NCBI GenBank assembly: GCA_964489425.1
Contig: CAZAYP010000003.1
Location: 1-42,945 of the forward strand
Direction of reading: 5' to 3'
Length of the DNA stretch: 42,945 bases
Source of the DNA: CAZAYP01 sp964489425 [NCBI: uncultured Verrucomicrobiota bacterium]
GTDB taxonomy: Bacteria; Verrucomicrobiota; Kiritimatiellia; RZYC01
Shown: positions 1-7,467 of the stretch, one piece after another
Position numbering within the stretch: position 1 is the stretch's first letter
How the letters are laid out: each line of letters begins with the position of its first letter
Program-made: the position numbers and the translations under genes
The notes under the pieces: model-generated
What the model saw: the letters and a program-made list of their open reading frames with translations, nothing else
Told to the model about the DNA's origin: nothing
The model's database searches: none

Positions 1-929
1 CAGGGGCGCGGGGCCGGCGGGGCGGCGGGCGCTGGGGCCGCCCCGGCCGCGCTGCCGCTGTCCGGGGGCGCGGCCACGAACTGGGCGCGCGCCGCGGCCA
101 GGATCTCCGGGGTCACGCGGATCCGCTCCCAGGCATACTCCGGCAGGGCCGTGGCCAGCACCTCCAGCGGCAGTTCGGGAATGACCAGCAGCTCACCCAG
201 GAAAATGAAGGCGCCGCAGGCATGCACCTCGTCCTGCATCACCGGACAGTGGTGCCGCTCAATGGCCGTGAGCAGGGTGTTGGGGAAACGCCATTTCTGG
301 CAGATCAACACGCCCACCTGGCAATGGTTGATGCCGTACAAGTCGCTCTCCGCGCGGACCAGCTCGCGCTGGTCCGTGTTCCAGCGGATGCGCATGAGCG
401 CCCCGCCGCGCGGCTCGCTGATCAGGATGATGACCAGCCGCCCGATGTTGTGCAGCAGCCCGCCCAGCTTGCAGATTTCCTGGTCGTGATGGCTGGCCCC
501 AGCCAGGCGCGCCAGGATATGGGCCGCGCGCGACACCTGCTGGGCATGCTGGAAATACTCGTGCAGGTTGCCGAGCTTGGCGAACACCTGGTTGATGATC
601 CGGTGGGAAAACGAGACCGCCACGTACTCCACCAGGTGATCCATCCCGATGTAGCGCACCGCCTCGCCGATGTTGTCCACCCGGCGCCCGATGCCGTAGG
701 CGGCGCTGTTCACGATGTGCAGCAGGTCCGCGCTCAGCGCCGCGTCCTTCTCGATCAGCGGCACGAGGTCCCGGAAGGTGGTGGACGGCCGGGCCGCGAT
801 GGCGCGCAGCTGGAACAGCGTCTCCGGCATGGGCGGCAGCCGATCCACCTGCTCCACGATGCGCCGGTAGAAATCCTCCTTGTTCAGCGGCGGCTTCGCG
901 GCGGGCGGGGTTGGCTGTCCACGGATCAT
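1..929 (-). CDS. HDOD-domain protein (3' end beyond window)
   Basis: Reading the minus strand from the ATG at 927-929 gives an uninterrupted frame of about 309 codons that runs off the left edge, so the C-terminus is missing. The first ~230 residues match an HDOD domain: an N-terminal LPPMPETLFQLRAIAA segment, then SADLLHIVNSAAYGIGRR, a SHRIINQVFAKLG helix, LLHNIGRLVIILI and a WRFPNTLLTAIERHH segment. HDOD is a degenerate HD-type fold used in bacterial signalling, usually without phosphodiesterase activity. The visible tail is rich in Ala and Pro, like a linker. Its start codon overlaps the stop of the upstream DUF3047 gene as ATGA, so the two are probably translationally coupled. The partner and signal cannot be told from sequence. 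Confidence 0.85.
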   Translation of the reverse strand, partial: MIRGQPTPPAAKPPLNKEDFYRRIVEQVDRLPPMPETLFQLRAIAARPSTTFRDLVPLIEKDAALSADLLHIVNSAAYGIGRRVDNIGEAVRYIGMDHLVEYVAVSFSHRIINQVFAKLGNLHEYFQHAQQVSRAAHILARLAGASHHDQEICKLGGLLHNIGRLVIILISEPRGGALMRIRWNTDQRELVRAESDLYGINHCQVGVLICQKWRFPNTLLTAIERHHCPVMQDEVHACGAFIFLGELLVIPELPLEVLATALPEYAWERIRVTPEILAAARAQFVAAPPDSGSAAGAAPAPAAPPAPRP

Positions 930-1582
930 GGGGCTCCGAACTGGATCCAATCCAGTTGCGCCGCGACTTTGGAGGCCGTGTACTGGCTGTTGCAGGAGAT
1001 GCCCACGCCCACCCGCTCCGGCACCAGGCCGTAGATCCGCTTGAAATCCGCCGCCACATCGCGCCGTTCCGCAAGGAACTGGCCGGAAGCGGCGTCCTGC
1101 TGGTTGCGCACGCAAATCCAGTGCACCTTGACCAGGCCGCCGCCATACGTAACATCCCCTTCAGCGCCCACCGGCGTGACGGTCTCCCAGCGGTAAGCGA
1201 TCGATTTCTGGCTGAACATGTTGCCTGTCGTGACGTAGATGCCGATCGCCTGGTCGTCCTTGGACGGGTCGCGACCATCCGCGCCCGGGGGAAATGCCGT
1301 GACCCGCCAGCTCCACTGCAGGATGGGATCCTTGTTCAGATCCACGCCGGGGGGTTCGGTCGCCAACGTGGCGCTGGCGCTGGCGGACGTCATTTCCAGG
1401 TACCCGTTGGTGACCGTGAATATGGCCGCGGGGGTTCCGGGCTTGCTCTTGACCCGCCAGGCGGAGGACAAGGTGTCAAAATCATCCCGCCAAGCCACCG
1501 CCCCGCCCGCCGCGGGCGACAGCACCGGACATCCCAGAACGGCGCCAACGGCCAGCAGGGTCCCCCAAAACGCTGGTTTCAT
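926..1582 (-). CDS. DUF3047 family exported protein
   Basis: A 218-residue protein starting at the ATG at 1580-1582, preceded by an AAAGGAGC ribosome binding site about ten bases upstream. A longer frame opens upstream, but this start puts a signal peptide (MKPAFWGTLLAVGAVLGCPV, then SPAAGG) at the N-terminus. The body shows the DUF3047 pattern: LQWSWRVTAFPPGADGRDP, then KDDQAIGIYVTTGN, a YRWE segment, VKVHWICVRN and an ERRDVAADFKRIYG segment ending in VGVGISCNSQYT. The family's function is unknown; it looks like an exported beta-rich domain. It precedes the HDOD gene with a 4-base ATGA overlap, which suggests a two-gene operon. Confidence 0.85.
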   Translation of the reverse strand: MKPAFWGTLLAVGAVLGCPVLSPAAGGAVAWRDDFDTLSSAWRVKSKPGTPAAIFTVTNGYLEMTSASASATLATEPPGVDLNKDPILQWSWRVTAFPPGADGRDPSKDDQAIGIYVTTGNMFSQKSIAYRWETVTPVGAEGDVTYGGGLVKVHWICVRNQQDAASGQFLAERRDVAADFKRIYGLVPERVGVGISCNSQYTASKVAAQLDWIQFGAP

Positions 1583-1756
1583 GGTGTGCCTTGCTCCTTT
1601 ATTAAACTGCAGGGATTCTAGGGCAGGACCGGCAACGCTGGCAACCAGTAAATGCAAGGCGAATAAAAGGCCGGCGAGATAGTCCTGTTGCCAGACGCCG
1701 ATCGCTTCCGCAGGGAACCGCTCGCGTCTGCTGGTCGGCTTGCCGGCCTACTCTTT

Positions 1757-1842
1757 CCAGACGGCGCCGACGGAGCGACGCCCTCCATCGGCGCGGCGAT
1801 TATCCATCAGGTGGAGGGATTCGCTCCGTCGAATCCGTCTGG
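1757..1842. repeat. Long imperfect hairpin (REP/MITE-like)
   Basis: Arms 1769-1787 and 1812-1830 pair at 17 of 19 positions around a 24-base loop. An outer pair, CCAGACGG at 1757-1764 with CCGTCTGG at 1835-1842, extends the stem after a symmetric 4x4 internal loop. No T-run follows, so it is not a canonical terminator. It looks like a palindromic intergenic repeat unit, but copy number cannot be judged from this window. Confidence 0.65.
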
Positions 1843-1942
1843 GTTTGATATTCATGAGGATTCACCGATGTGTGCCCATCAGAGGTCATCGTTTTCGAAC
1901 CCGCTACGGGAGACGAATACGGTGCAGTACCTTGTTCATTTT

Positions 1943-1970
1943 TTCTCACGGAGCCACAGCGTCACGGGGA
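1943..1970. repeat. Degenerate CACGG repeat, left arm
   Basis: This 28-base segment is the inverted counterpart of 2100-2127, matching at 23 of 28 positions. Both carry the CTCACGGAG...CACGGGGA pattern of short tandem CACGG words. They sit 130 bases apart in the same gene-free stretch and may be diverged copies of one intergenic repeat family. Confidence 0.55.
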
Positions 1971-2099
1971 ACAGCTTCCATCGAGCCATGGATGGCGCAT
2001 GTCATGCTTCATTGATCCCACCAACAAATAAAAAGGCAAGCGGGTTTCCTTTCCACGCATGACGTAGAACCATGATCGCGCCGATTCTTTTTGCGTTCA

Positions 2100-2127
2100 T
2101 CCCCGTGTCTCCGTGCCTCCGTGAGAG
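2100..2127. repeat. Degenerate CACGG repeat, right arm
   Basis: Inverted counterpart of 1943-1970 (23 of 28 positions). On the plus strand it reads as three spaced CCGTG words (CCCCGTGTCTCCGTGCCTCC, then GTGAGAG). It lies within an upstream extension of the radical SAM frame, which is one reason not to start that protein at 2072. Confidence 0.55.
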
Positions 2128-2183
2128 TCTCCCCGCGTTGCTTAGGCCTTACCCTGAGGCCTTACTTAAGGGCCGGTTTCTCA

Positions 2184-2207
2184 TTGACACGGCGTGCCCG
2201 TGCAGAT
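2184..2207 (+). promoter_or_regulatory. Weak sigma70-type promoter candidate
   Basis: A perfect TTGACA at 2184-2189 is followed after 15-17 bases by a poor -10 (GATACT or TACTTC). If used, transcription would begin just before the ATG at 2222. That would fit the shorter start chosen for the radical SAM gene and a very short leader. The -10 match is poor, so this is only a suggestion. Confidence 0.3.
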
Positions 2208-2221
2208 ACTTCGTTTTGCAG

Positions 2222-3139
2222 ATGAAACAGCTTATCTTGAGGTTTAATCGCAAAATGGCGCACTTCATGCGCCGACACAACGTAGTTGAGCACTGGACCC
2301 GACAAATTGAGTCCAGGCGGGTATTGCATGCCCTGCAGCGGTTCGACCCCCGGCTTCCGCCGGCGTCGGTGCAAGTTGAAGTCACCACCGAATGTAACTA
2401 TAAATGTCCATTTTGTCCGCAATCGGTCAGCCAGCGCCCCGTTCAATACATTACCCGGGCTGGATTCGGATACCTGATGGACGAATTGCAGCGGATCAAT
2501 TACAGCAGCCTCGTCAATATGGCCATTGATAACGAGCCGTTCATGCATCCGCTGCTGATGGATTTTTGTGAACAGATTTCGGTGCGGTTACCCAAGGCGC
2601 GGGGCTTGCTGGTGACCAATGGGGCCTTGATGCAGAAAGAGCATTATGACTTTCTCTCCGGGTTGGCCACGACGCCCCTGATATTGCTCGATGATTACAC
2701 GCCGGACCATCGGGTGATCAAGCGCATCAAGGAATGGCAGCCCCACGGGAACGGCAAGCTGGAAATTATCTTCCGGCCCCGGTCCTGGAACGAGACGCAA
2801 TCCAACATGGCCGGCAACAAGCCTATTGCGGATCTGGATCTCGGCGGGTTTGCCAATGTCGCCTGCACCTGGCCGTTTACCACCATTTTTTTCAACGCGC
2901 GCCTGGAGGCGGTCCTGTGTTGTTCCGACTATCATCATGAGTTTGTCATGGGCAACCTGGCCCGCGAACGGCTGATGGACATCTGGAACAATGCAAAATA
3001 CCAGGCCGTGCGCCAATCGATGTTGAAAACACAAAGAGAACATCTTAATCCGTGCCGACAATGCGACATGGTTCGGTTTGTCCTGCCCATGCACTGCGAC
3101 CCAGCGCACCGTCCCAGGCCAGCATGGCAAGAGGCATAG
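2222..3139 (+). CDS. Radical SAM/SPASM-like protein
   Basis: With the start at 2222 the product is 305 residues. A CNYKCPFC motif (cysteines near 58, 62 and 65) binds the radical SAM [4Fe-4S] cluster, followed by a typical barrel (LLVTNGALM). The C-terminal region has CTWPF, CCSDYHHEFVMGNL, an IWNNAKYQAVR helix and a final CRQC, as in SPASM/twitch auxiliary-cluster domains of peptide- or sugar-modifying enzymes. The frame opens upstream at 2072, but that extension crosses the repeat and promoter-like sequences, so I prefer the ATG that begins MKQLILRFNRK. The substrate is unknown and no precursor peptide is visible nearby. Base composition is lower in GC than the genes downstream, a possible sign of separate origin. 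Confidence 0.8.
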   Translation: MKQLILRFNRKMAHFMRRHNVVEHWTRQIESRRVLHALQRFDPRLPPASVQVEVTTECNYKCPFCPQSVSQRPVQYITRAGFGYLMDELQRINYSSLVNMAIDNEPFMHPLLMDFCEQISVRLPKARGLLVTNGALMQKEHYDFLSGLATTPLILLDDYTPDHRVIKRIKEWQPHGNGKLEIIFRPRSWNETQSNMAGNKPIADLDLGGFANVACTWPFTTIFFNARLEAVLCCSDYHHEFVMGNLARERLMDIWNNAKYQAVRQSMLKTQREHLNPCRQCDMVRFVLPMHCDPAHRPRPAWQEA

Positions 3140-3294
3140 CAAGGCTCTTGTCGCTGGCGCCAAGCATACCGTGCCGCTGTAATAATTGCTGCGCTGGCCC
3201 AGGCGGGTCCGATTCTTGACGGGGGGAAGCCGGTGCCGTATCCTGACCATACTATGAAAGGCGGCTACATTACGCTTGCCGCGGGACGGTCCGG

Positions 3295-3879
3295 ATGATA
3301 CCGGCCCACGCGCACGTGGAACGGGCGCTGGAGGTGTCGCGGCATTGGTCGGACCAGGCCATCGCCCTGGCGCCGCGCATCTTTGCGGGCCTCCTGGTGT
3401 TCCTGGTGTTCTGGTGGCTGGCGCGCCTGGCCCGCTGGTTCATGCGGCGCCTGATGAAAAAACGGGGGCCGGAAGGCGCGGCGGTGTTGGAACTGGCCCA
3501 ATCGGCGGGTGCGATTGCGCTGTTCTTTCTCGGGGTGATCACCGCGCTGGGCACCATGGGCGTGAATATTTCCGCCCTGGTGGCCACCCTGGGGCTCAGC
3601 GGGTTTGCGCTGGGATTTGCGCTGAAAGATGCGCTGGCAAGCCTCCTGGCCGGGTGCCTGATCCTGCTGTACCGGCCGTTCCGCTGCGGGGATATGGTCA
3701 CCATCTCCGGCAATGGGCAGGGCCGGGTGAGCGAAATCAACCTGCGCTACACCGTGCTGCAGGACAAGGGCCAGCGGTACCTGGTGCCCAACTCGGTGAT
3801 TTACACCACGACCCTGTGCGTACAGGATGCGCCCCCCGCAGCCCCGCCACCGGCGGGATCCAACCGGATCGGCTCATGA
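3295..3879 (+). CDS. Short MscS-family channel-like protein
   Basis: A 194-residue membrane protein with three hydrophobic segments (about residues 25-50, 70-90 and 95-125). It has the MscS pore-helix signature (GLSGFALGFALKDALASLLA), then the beta domain (LYRPFRCGDMV, GRVSEINLRYT, LVPNSVIYT). It stops right after the beta domain, about 90 residues short of E. coli MscS (286), so the cytoplasmic alpha/beta vestibule is missing. It may be a minimal channel or a truncated one. Its stop overlaps the start of the downstream receiver-domain gene as ATGA, so the two are probably co-translated. I see no clear ribosome binding site at this start. Confidence 0.8.
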   Translation: MIPAHAHVERALEVSRHWSDQAIALAPRIFAGLLVFLVFWWLARLARWFMRRLMKKRGPEGAAVLELAQSAGAIALFFLGVITALGTMGVNISALVATLGLSGFALGFALKDALASLLAGCLILLYRPFRCGDMVTISGNGQGRVSEINLRYTVLQDKGQRYLVPNSVIYTTTLCVQDAPPAAPPPAGSNRIGS

Positions 3880-4286
3880 AAGCCAAACCCGAAAAAAGCC
3901 CGCCGCCGAAAAAACGCACGTTGCTGGTGGTGGATGACGAGCCCTCGATCCGCTTCCTCATCAAGCTGATCGTGGAACGTACCGGCCTCGAGTTGGTGGG
4001 CATGGCCGCAACCGGCGACGCCGGCCTGAATTACTACCGGAAATACAAGCCCGACCTGGTGCTCATGGACATTGACATGCCCATGAAAAGCGGCGTGGCG
4101 GCGCTGCGCGAATTGATCCGCGAGTTCCCGCGCGCCAAGGTCAGCATGTTGACCAGCTATGCCGACGAGGAAATCGTCAAGGAGTGCATCGGTTTGGGGG
4201 CCGTGAACTACATCTTGAAAAGCGCGCCGATCCATGAAATCCAGCGCATCATCGAGTCCACGCTGGCGGAAATTGAAGTGCACTGA
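3876..4286 (+). CDS. Single-domain response regulator (CheY-like)
   Basis: A 136-residue receiver domain with no output domain. The acidic pair is D20/D21 (VVDDEPS), the phosphoacceptor is D65 (VLMDIDMP), the switch threonine is T93 (SMLTSY) and the conserved lysine is K115 (NYILKSAP). A short lysine- and proline-rich N-terminus precedes the domain. The start at 3876 overlaps the stop of the MscS-like gene; a longer frame upstream is only the alternative frame of that gene. No histidine kinase is next to it, so the upstream partner is unknown. Coupling to a channel-like protein suggests a role in membrane or osmotic signalling, but that is inference. Confidence 0.9.
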   Translation: MKAKPEKSPPPKKRTLLVVDDEPSIRFLIKLIVERTGLELVGMAATGDAGLNYYRKYKPDLVLMDIDMPMKSGVAALRELIREFPRAKVSMLTSYADEEIVKECIGLGAVNYILKSAPIHEIQRIIESTLAEIEVH

Positions 4287-4374
4287 CGCCACTTTCCGGT
4301 TGCGCGCCGGGCGGCAATCCATTAGAAGCAATGACCATGGAAGATCCATTGGCGCATTTCCCAAGGCCTAGGGC

Positions 4375-5028
4375 ATGGAATCGGTTGTAACCGAAGTCTC
4401 CATCCTGGTGATCCTGGGGATCAACTTCGTGGTGCTGCTGATCGCCATGCTGATGATGACGTACCACTACCTGCAACTGCGCCGGGAAGTGGGCCACTCG
4501 GTCAGCCTTCTCAAGAAGGAAACCCGGCACAGCGCCACCCAACTGGAAGAAGTCCAAGCCGCGGTCACGCTCCTCGGAGACAAGCTGGACCGCATGGCGC
4601 GCACCCTGGCCAGCCCCGACGCCCGCCGCCCAGCGCCCCCGCCGCCACGGGAACCAATCACCGTCAAAACCCGCGAACCCGAGGTCCCCGCCCCGGCCCC
4701 CCTGCCGCCGCCGCCGCCTCCGCCGCCGCCAACCCCGGCGCCAGCGCGCACCGACGCCCTGTTTGCCACCCCACCCCGTGCGCAACCACTGCCCCCGCCG
4801 CCGGCCGCAGGGCCCAAAGACCGGGCCTCGATCCTGGACCAGATTCGCGAACTGACGCAAAAGGAAATGGACAAGACGGCCATCCGCTGTCCGGACTGCG
4901 GCCGGCAAATGCCTTTTGAGGCGCTGCGGATGCAGGACGTGCAGGTTTGTCCTTATTGCGGCAAGGAGTTCGGGTCAGACACCTACCTGATCTCCCTGCT
5001 GCAAAACAAGCAGCAGACCCTGACATGA
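4375..5028 (+). CDS. Membrane-anchored proline-rich zinc-ribbon protein
   Basis: A 217-residue protein. Residues about 5-30 form one transmembrane helix (SILVILGINFVVLLIAMLMM). A charged stretch likely to form a coiled coil follows (about 33-80: REVGHSVSLLKKETRHSATQ, then LEEVQAAVTLLGDKLDRMAR). Next is a long Pro/Ala linker (about 83-150) with a run of ten prolines. The C-terminal domain holds two CxxC pairs, CPDC and CPYC, a treble-clef or zinc-ribbon arrangement. It is not a family I recognise. It lies between the receiver gene and ruvA on the same strand and might be co-transcribed with either. The topology suggests a membrane-tethered cytoplasmic zinc-binding module. Confidence 0.7.
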   Translation: MESVVTEVSILVILGINFVVLLIAMLMMTYHYLQLRREVGHSVSLLKKETRHSATQLEEVQAAVTLLGDKLDRMARTLASPDARRPAPPPPREPITVKTREPEVPAPAPLPPPPPPPPPTPAPARTDALFATPPRAQPLPPPPAAGPKDRASILDQIRELTQKEMDKTAIRCPDCGRQMPFEALRMQDVQVCPYCGKEFGSDTYLISLLQNKQQTLT

Positions 5029-5084
5029 CCCCCGCGGCGCCAGCTTTGGCCCGCACGGCTGTCGACTAACGAGGAGAGCATCCC

Positions 5085-5684
5085 ATGATCGCCTTTATCG
5101 AAGGTCTGCTGGCCGAAAAAAAACCCATGCTGGTGGTGGTGGCCACGCAGGGCATCGGGTACGAGGTGAACATCCCGCTGAGCACCTATGACCACCTGCC
5201 GGCGCCCGGCCAGTCCTGCCGGCTGCTGATCTATGACCATGTGCGCGAGGATATCCACGCCCTGTACGGCTTTGCCACCGGCGCGGAAAAGGAGCTGTTT
5301 TTGCGGCTGATGAGCGTTTCAGGCATCGGCCCCCGCCTCGCCCTCTCGACCCTGAGCGGGCTGGCGGTCCGCGAGATCAAGCGCGCCATCGTGGAGGGCG
5401 ACATCAAGCGCCTGAGCTCGGTTTCCGGCATCGGCAAGAAAACCGCCGAGCGCATGATCGTGGAGCTGCGCGATAAAATCGGCACGGGCGAGGCGCTCGA
5501 AGCCCTGGCCGGGCCCCAGGACCAGGAGGCGGCCGGAGACGCCCGGGTGCGGGATGCCGTGCAAGCCCTGGTCTCGCTGGGCTACAAGCAGGCCGACGCC
5601 TGGAAAATGGTCGGGAAATCCCGGCCCAACCTGGGGCCGGCCACCACGGTCGAGGAGCTCATCCGCCTGGCCTTGATGAGCTGA
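5085..5684 (+). CDS. ruvA: Holliday junction DNA helicase subunit RuvA
   Basis: A 199-residue protein of the usual RuvA length, with an AACGAGGAGAGC ribosome binding site just upstream. The N-terminal OB-fold begins MIAFIEGLLAEKKPMLVVVA. Two helix-hairpin-helix motifs follow (MSVSGIGPRLALSTLSG and VSGIGKKTAERMIVELRDK). The C-terminal three-helix RuvB-binding domain reads VRDAVQALVSLGYKQADAWK. RuvA tetramers bind four-way junctions and load RuvB for branch migration. RuvB and RuvC are not adjacent in this window. Confidence 0.97.
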   Translation: MIAFIEGLLAEKKPMLVVVATQGIGYEVNIPLSTYDHLPAPGQSCRLLIYDHVREDIHALYGFATGAEKELFLRLMSVSGIGPRLALSTLSGLAVREIKRAIVEGDIKRLSSVSGIGKKTAERMIVELRDKIGTGEALEALAGPQDQEAAGDARVRDAVQALVSLGYKQADAWKMVGKSRPNLGPATTVEELIRLALMS

Positions 5685-5708
5685 CGGCGGCCCCGGAACA
5701 ACGCAGCC

Positions 5709-6689
5709 ATGGCGCGCTATCAATACCTGTTCGGCCCGGTGATGTCCCGCCGCATGGGCCGCTCGCTGGGCGTGGATTTGACCCCGTTCAAAACCTGCAC
5801 GGAAAACTGCCTGTTCTGCCAGCTGGGCCCCACCCCGGCCACGACCATCGCGCGCCGCGAATATGTTCCGCTGGCCGCCGTGCTGGCCGAGCTGGATGAC
5901 TGGCTGGACCAGGGCGGACACGCGGACTACATCACCCTTTCCGGCCAGGGCGAACCCACCCTGCACACCCGCTTCGGCGAGGTGCTCGACCACGTCCGCC
6001 GCCGCCGCGCCGGGTCCAGCGCCCTGCTGACCAACGGCACGCTCCTGCACGACCCCGCGGTTTGCGCCGCGGCCGCCCGGGCCGACATGGTAAAAACCAC
6101 CCTCAGCGCCTGGGACGAGGAATCGTTCCGCCGCCTGCACCGGCCGCATCCCGGCGTGACCTTCGCGCAGTTGCTGGCGGGCGCCCGGCAGTTCCGCGCC
6201 GCGTATCATGGCCAGCTATGGCTCGAGGTCATGCTCCTGGCGGGGATCAATTCCCGGCCGGAAGACATCCGGCGCATCGCCGCCCTGGCCGCGGAGATCG
6301 CGCCGGACCGCATCCATCTGAACACCGCCACGCGGCCGCCGGCGGACGCCACGGCGCGGGGCTTGGCCCCGGATGAACTGCTGGCCCTCGCCGACCTGTT
6401 CACCCCGCGGGCCGAGGTTACCGCGGCCGCCGGCCCGGCCGCGGCCGCGACCCACGGGGTTCCCGCCGACCAGGTGCTGGACCTGATCCGCCGGCACCCC
6501 TGCACGGCGCAGGACATTGCGCTGGCCGCCCAGGTGTCCCTCTTCGAGGCCAACACGCTGTTGACCGGGCTGTGCCACAGCGGCCTGGCTGCCAGCCAGG
6601 AGGTGCACGGCACGATCTACTTTGCCCCGGCGCCCAACGGACCGAAACCCTCCCCCACCCCCGGCCCCAGCCATGATGACCCACGCTGA
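5709..6689 (+). CDS. Radical SAM protein (COG0731-like)
   Basis: A 326-residue protein with an early radical SAM motif CTENCLFC (C30, C34, C37) and the following LSGQGEPTLH and LLTNGTLL segments. The opening YLFGPVMSRRMGRSLGVDL is typical of the TYW1/wyosine-like radical SAM group (COG0731), which is often annotated only as a radical SAM protein. The C-terminal ~100 residues resemble a winged-helix region (VLDLIRRHPCTAQDIALAA). Its stop overlaps the start of the downstream HD gene by 17 bases. The substrate is not known; a tRNA-modification role is only one possibility for this group. Confidence 0.85.
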   Translation: MARYQYLFGPVMSRRMGRSLGVDLTPFKTCTENCLFCQLGPTPATTIARREYVPLAAVLAELDDWLDQGGHADYITLSGQGEPTLHTRFGEVLDHVRRRRAGSSALLTNGTLLHDPAVCAAAARADMVKTTLSAWDEESFRRLHRPHPGVTFAQLLAGARQFRAAYHGQLWLEVMLLAGINSRPEDIRRIAALAAEIAPDRIHLNTATRPPADATARGLAPDELLALADLFTPRAEVTAAAGPAAAATHGVPADQVLDLIRRHPCTAQDIALAAQVSLFEANTLLTGLCHSGLAASQEVHGTIYFAPAPNGPKPSPTPGPSHDDPR

Positions 6690-7467
6690 ACTCGACCGCA
6701 TCCGCAACTGGTTTGCCACGTATGCCTGCCAATTCGCAGCCGCGGATGGCAGCCTGCCGCTGCCCCTGCAGGTCAAGGTGGATCACAGCCGGCGGGTAGC
6801 GGACGAGGCCCGCGACATGGCGCGCGAATTACAGTGGCCGGAGACGGACCTCCGGGTGGCCGAGGCCGTGGGCTTGCTGCACGATGTGGGCCGGTTCACC
6901 CAGTACACGCGGTTCCGGACCTTCCGCGACCTGGACTCCATCAACCATGGCGCGCACGGCGCCGAGGTGCTGGCCGGCAGCGACCTGGCCAGCGCCTGGC
7001 CGGACGCGCTGCGCGAGGTGCTCCTGGCCAGCGTGCGCCACCACAACGCCCACCAGGTGCCCGTCGAGATGGCCAGCCCGGCCAAGGCCTTCCTGCACCT
7101 GGTGCGGGACGCCGACAAGCTCGACATCTACCAGGTCGTATTGCATGCCCTGCAAACCAACGAGTTTGACCAGCACCCGGAAATCACCCTCAGCATCCGC
7201 CGGGAGGGTCCGGTGACCCCGGAACTGCTGGACGAGATCCGCCGGGGGCAACCAGGCTCCTACCGGCACCTGAAAACCGTAAGCGACCTGGTTCTGGTCA
7301 TGCAGTCATGGGTGTTTTGCATCAATTACACGCCGGCCCTGCGGCGGATTGCCGAGCGCCGATTCCTCGAAGACCTGTCGGCGTTTCTACCTGCGGACCG
7401 CGCCGCGCGCGAGGTGGCGCAAGCGGTGCGGGATTTTGTCGCCCGGCGGCTGGATCAGGAAGTGTAA
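6673..7467 (+). CDS. HD-domain phosphohydrolase
   Basis: A 264-residue protein from the ATG at 6673; a second ATG follows at once at 6676. The HD metal-binding pattern is visible: an early histidine (KVDHSRRVADEARDM), the HD pair (GLLHDVGRF), then VRHHNAH and RDADKLDIY. It probably hydrolyses a phosphoester or nucleotide, but the substrate is not clear. It overlaps the upstream radical SAM gene by 17 bases, suggesting one transcript. Its last 13 bases also overlap the 3' end of the convergent HEAT-repeat gene (7455-7467). Confidence 0.85.
   Translation: MMTHAELDRIRNWFATYACQFAAADGSLPLPLQVKVDHSRRVADEARDMARELQWPETDLRVAEAVGLLHDVGRFTQYTRFRTFRDLDSINHGAHGAEVLAGSDLASAWPDALREVLLASVRHHNAHQVPVEMASPAKAFLHLVRDADKLDIYQVVLHALQTNEFDQHPEITLSIRREGPVTPELLDEIRRGQPGSYRHLKTVSDLVLVMQSWVFCINYTPALRRIAERRFLEDLSAFLPADRAAREVAQAVRDFVARRLDQEV

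Larger units (their letters stand above)
1583..2221. other. Gene-free stretch with two inverted repeats
   Basis: About 640 bases lie between the DUF3047 start and the chosen start of the radical SAM gene. I see no convincing protein here; the frames at 1688-2062 and 2072-2221 have no recognisable domain. The stretch holds a long imperfect hairpin (1757-1842), a pair of divergent CACGGAG-type repeats (1943-1970 and 2100-2127) and a weak promoter candidate near 2184. It is less GC-rich than the flanking housekeeping genes. Confidence 0.6.
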
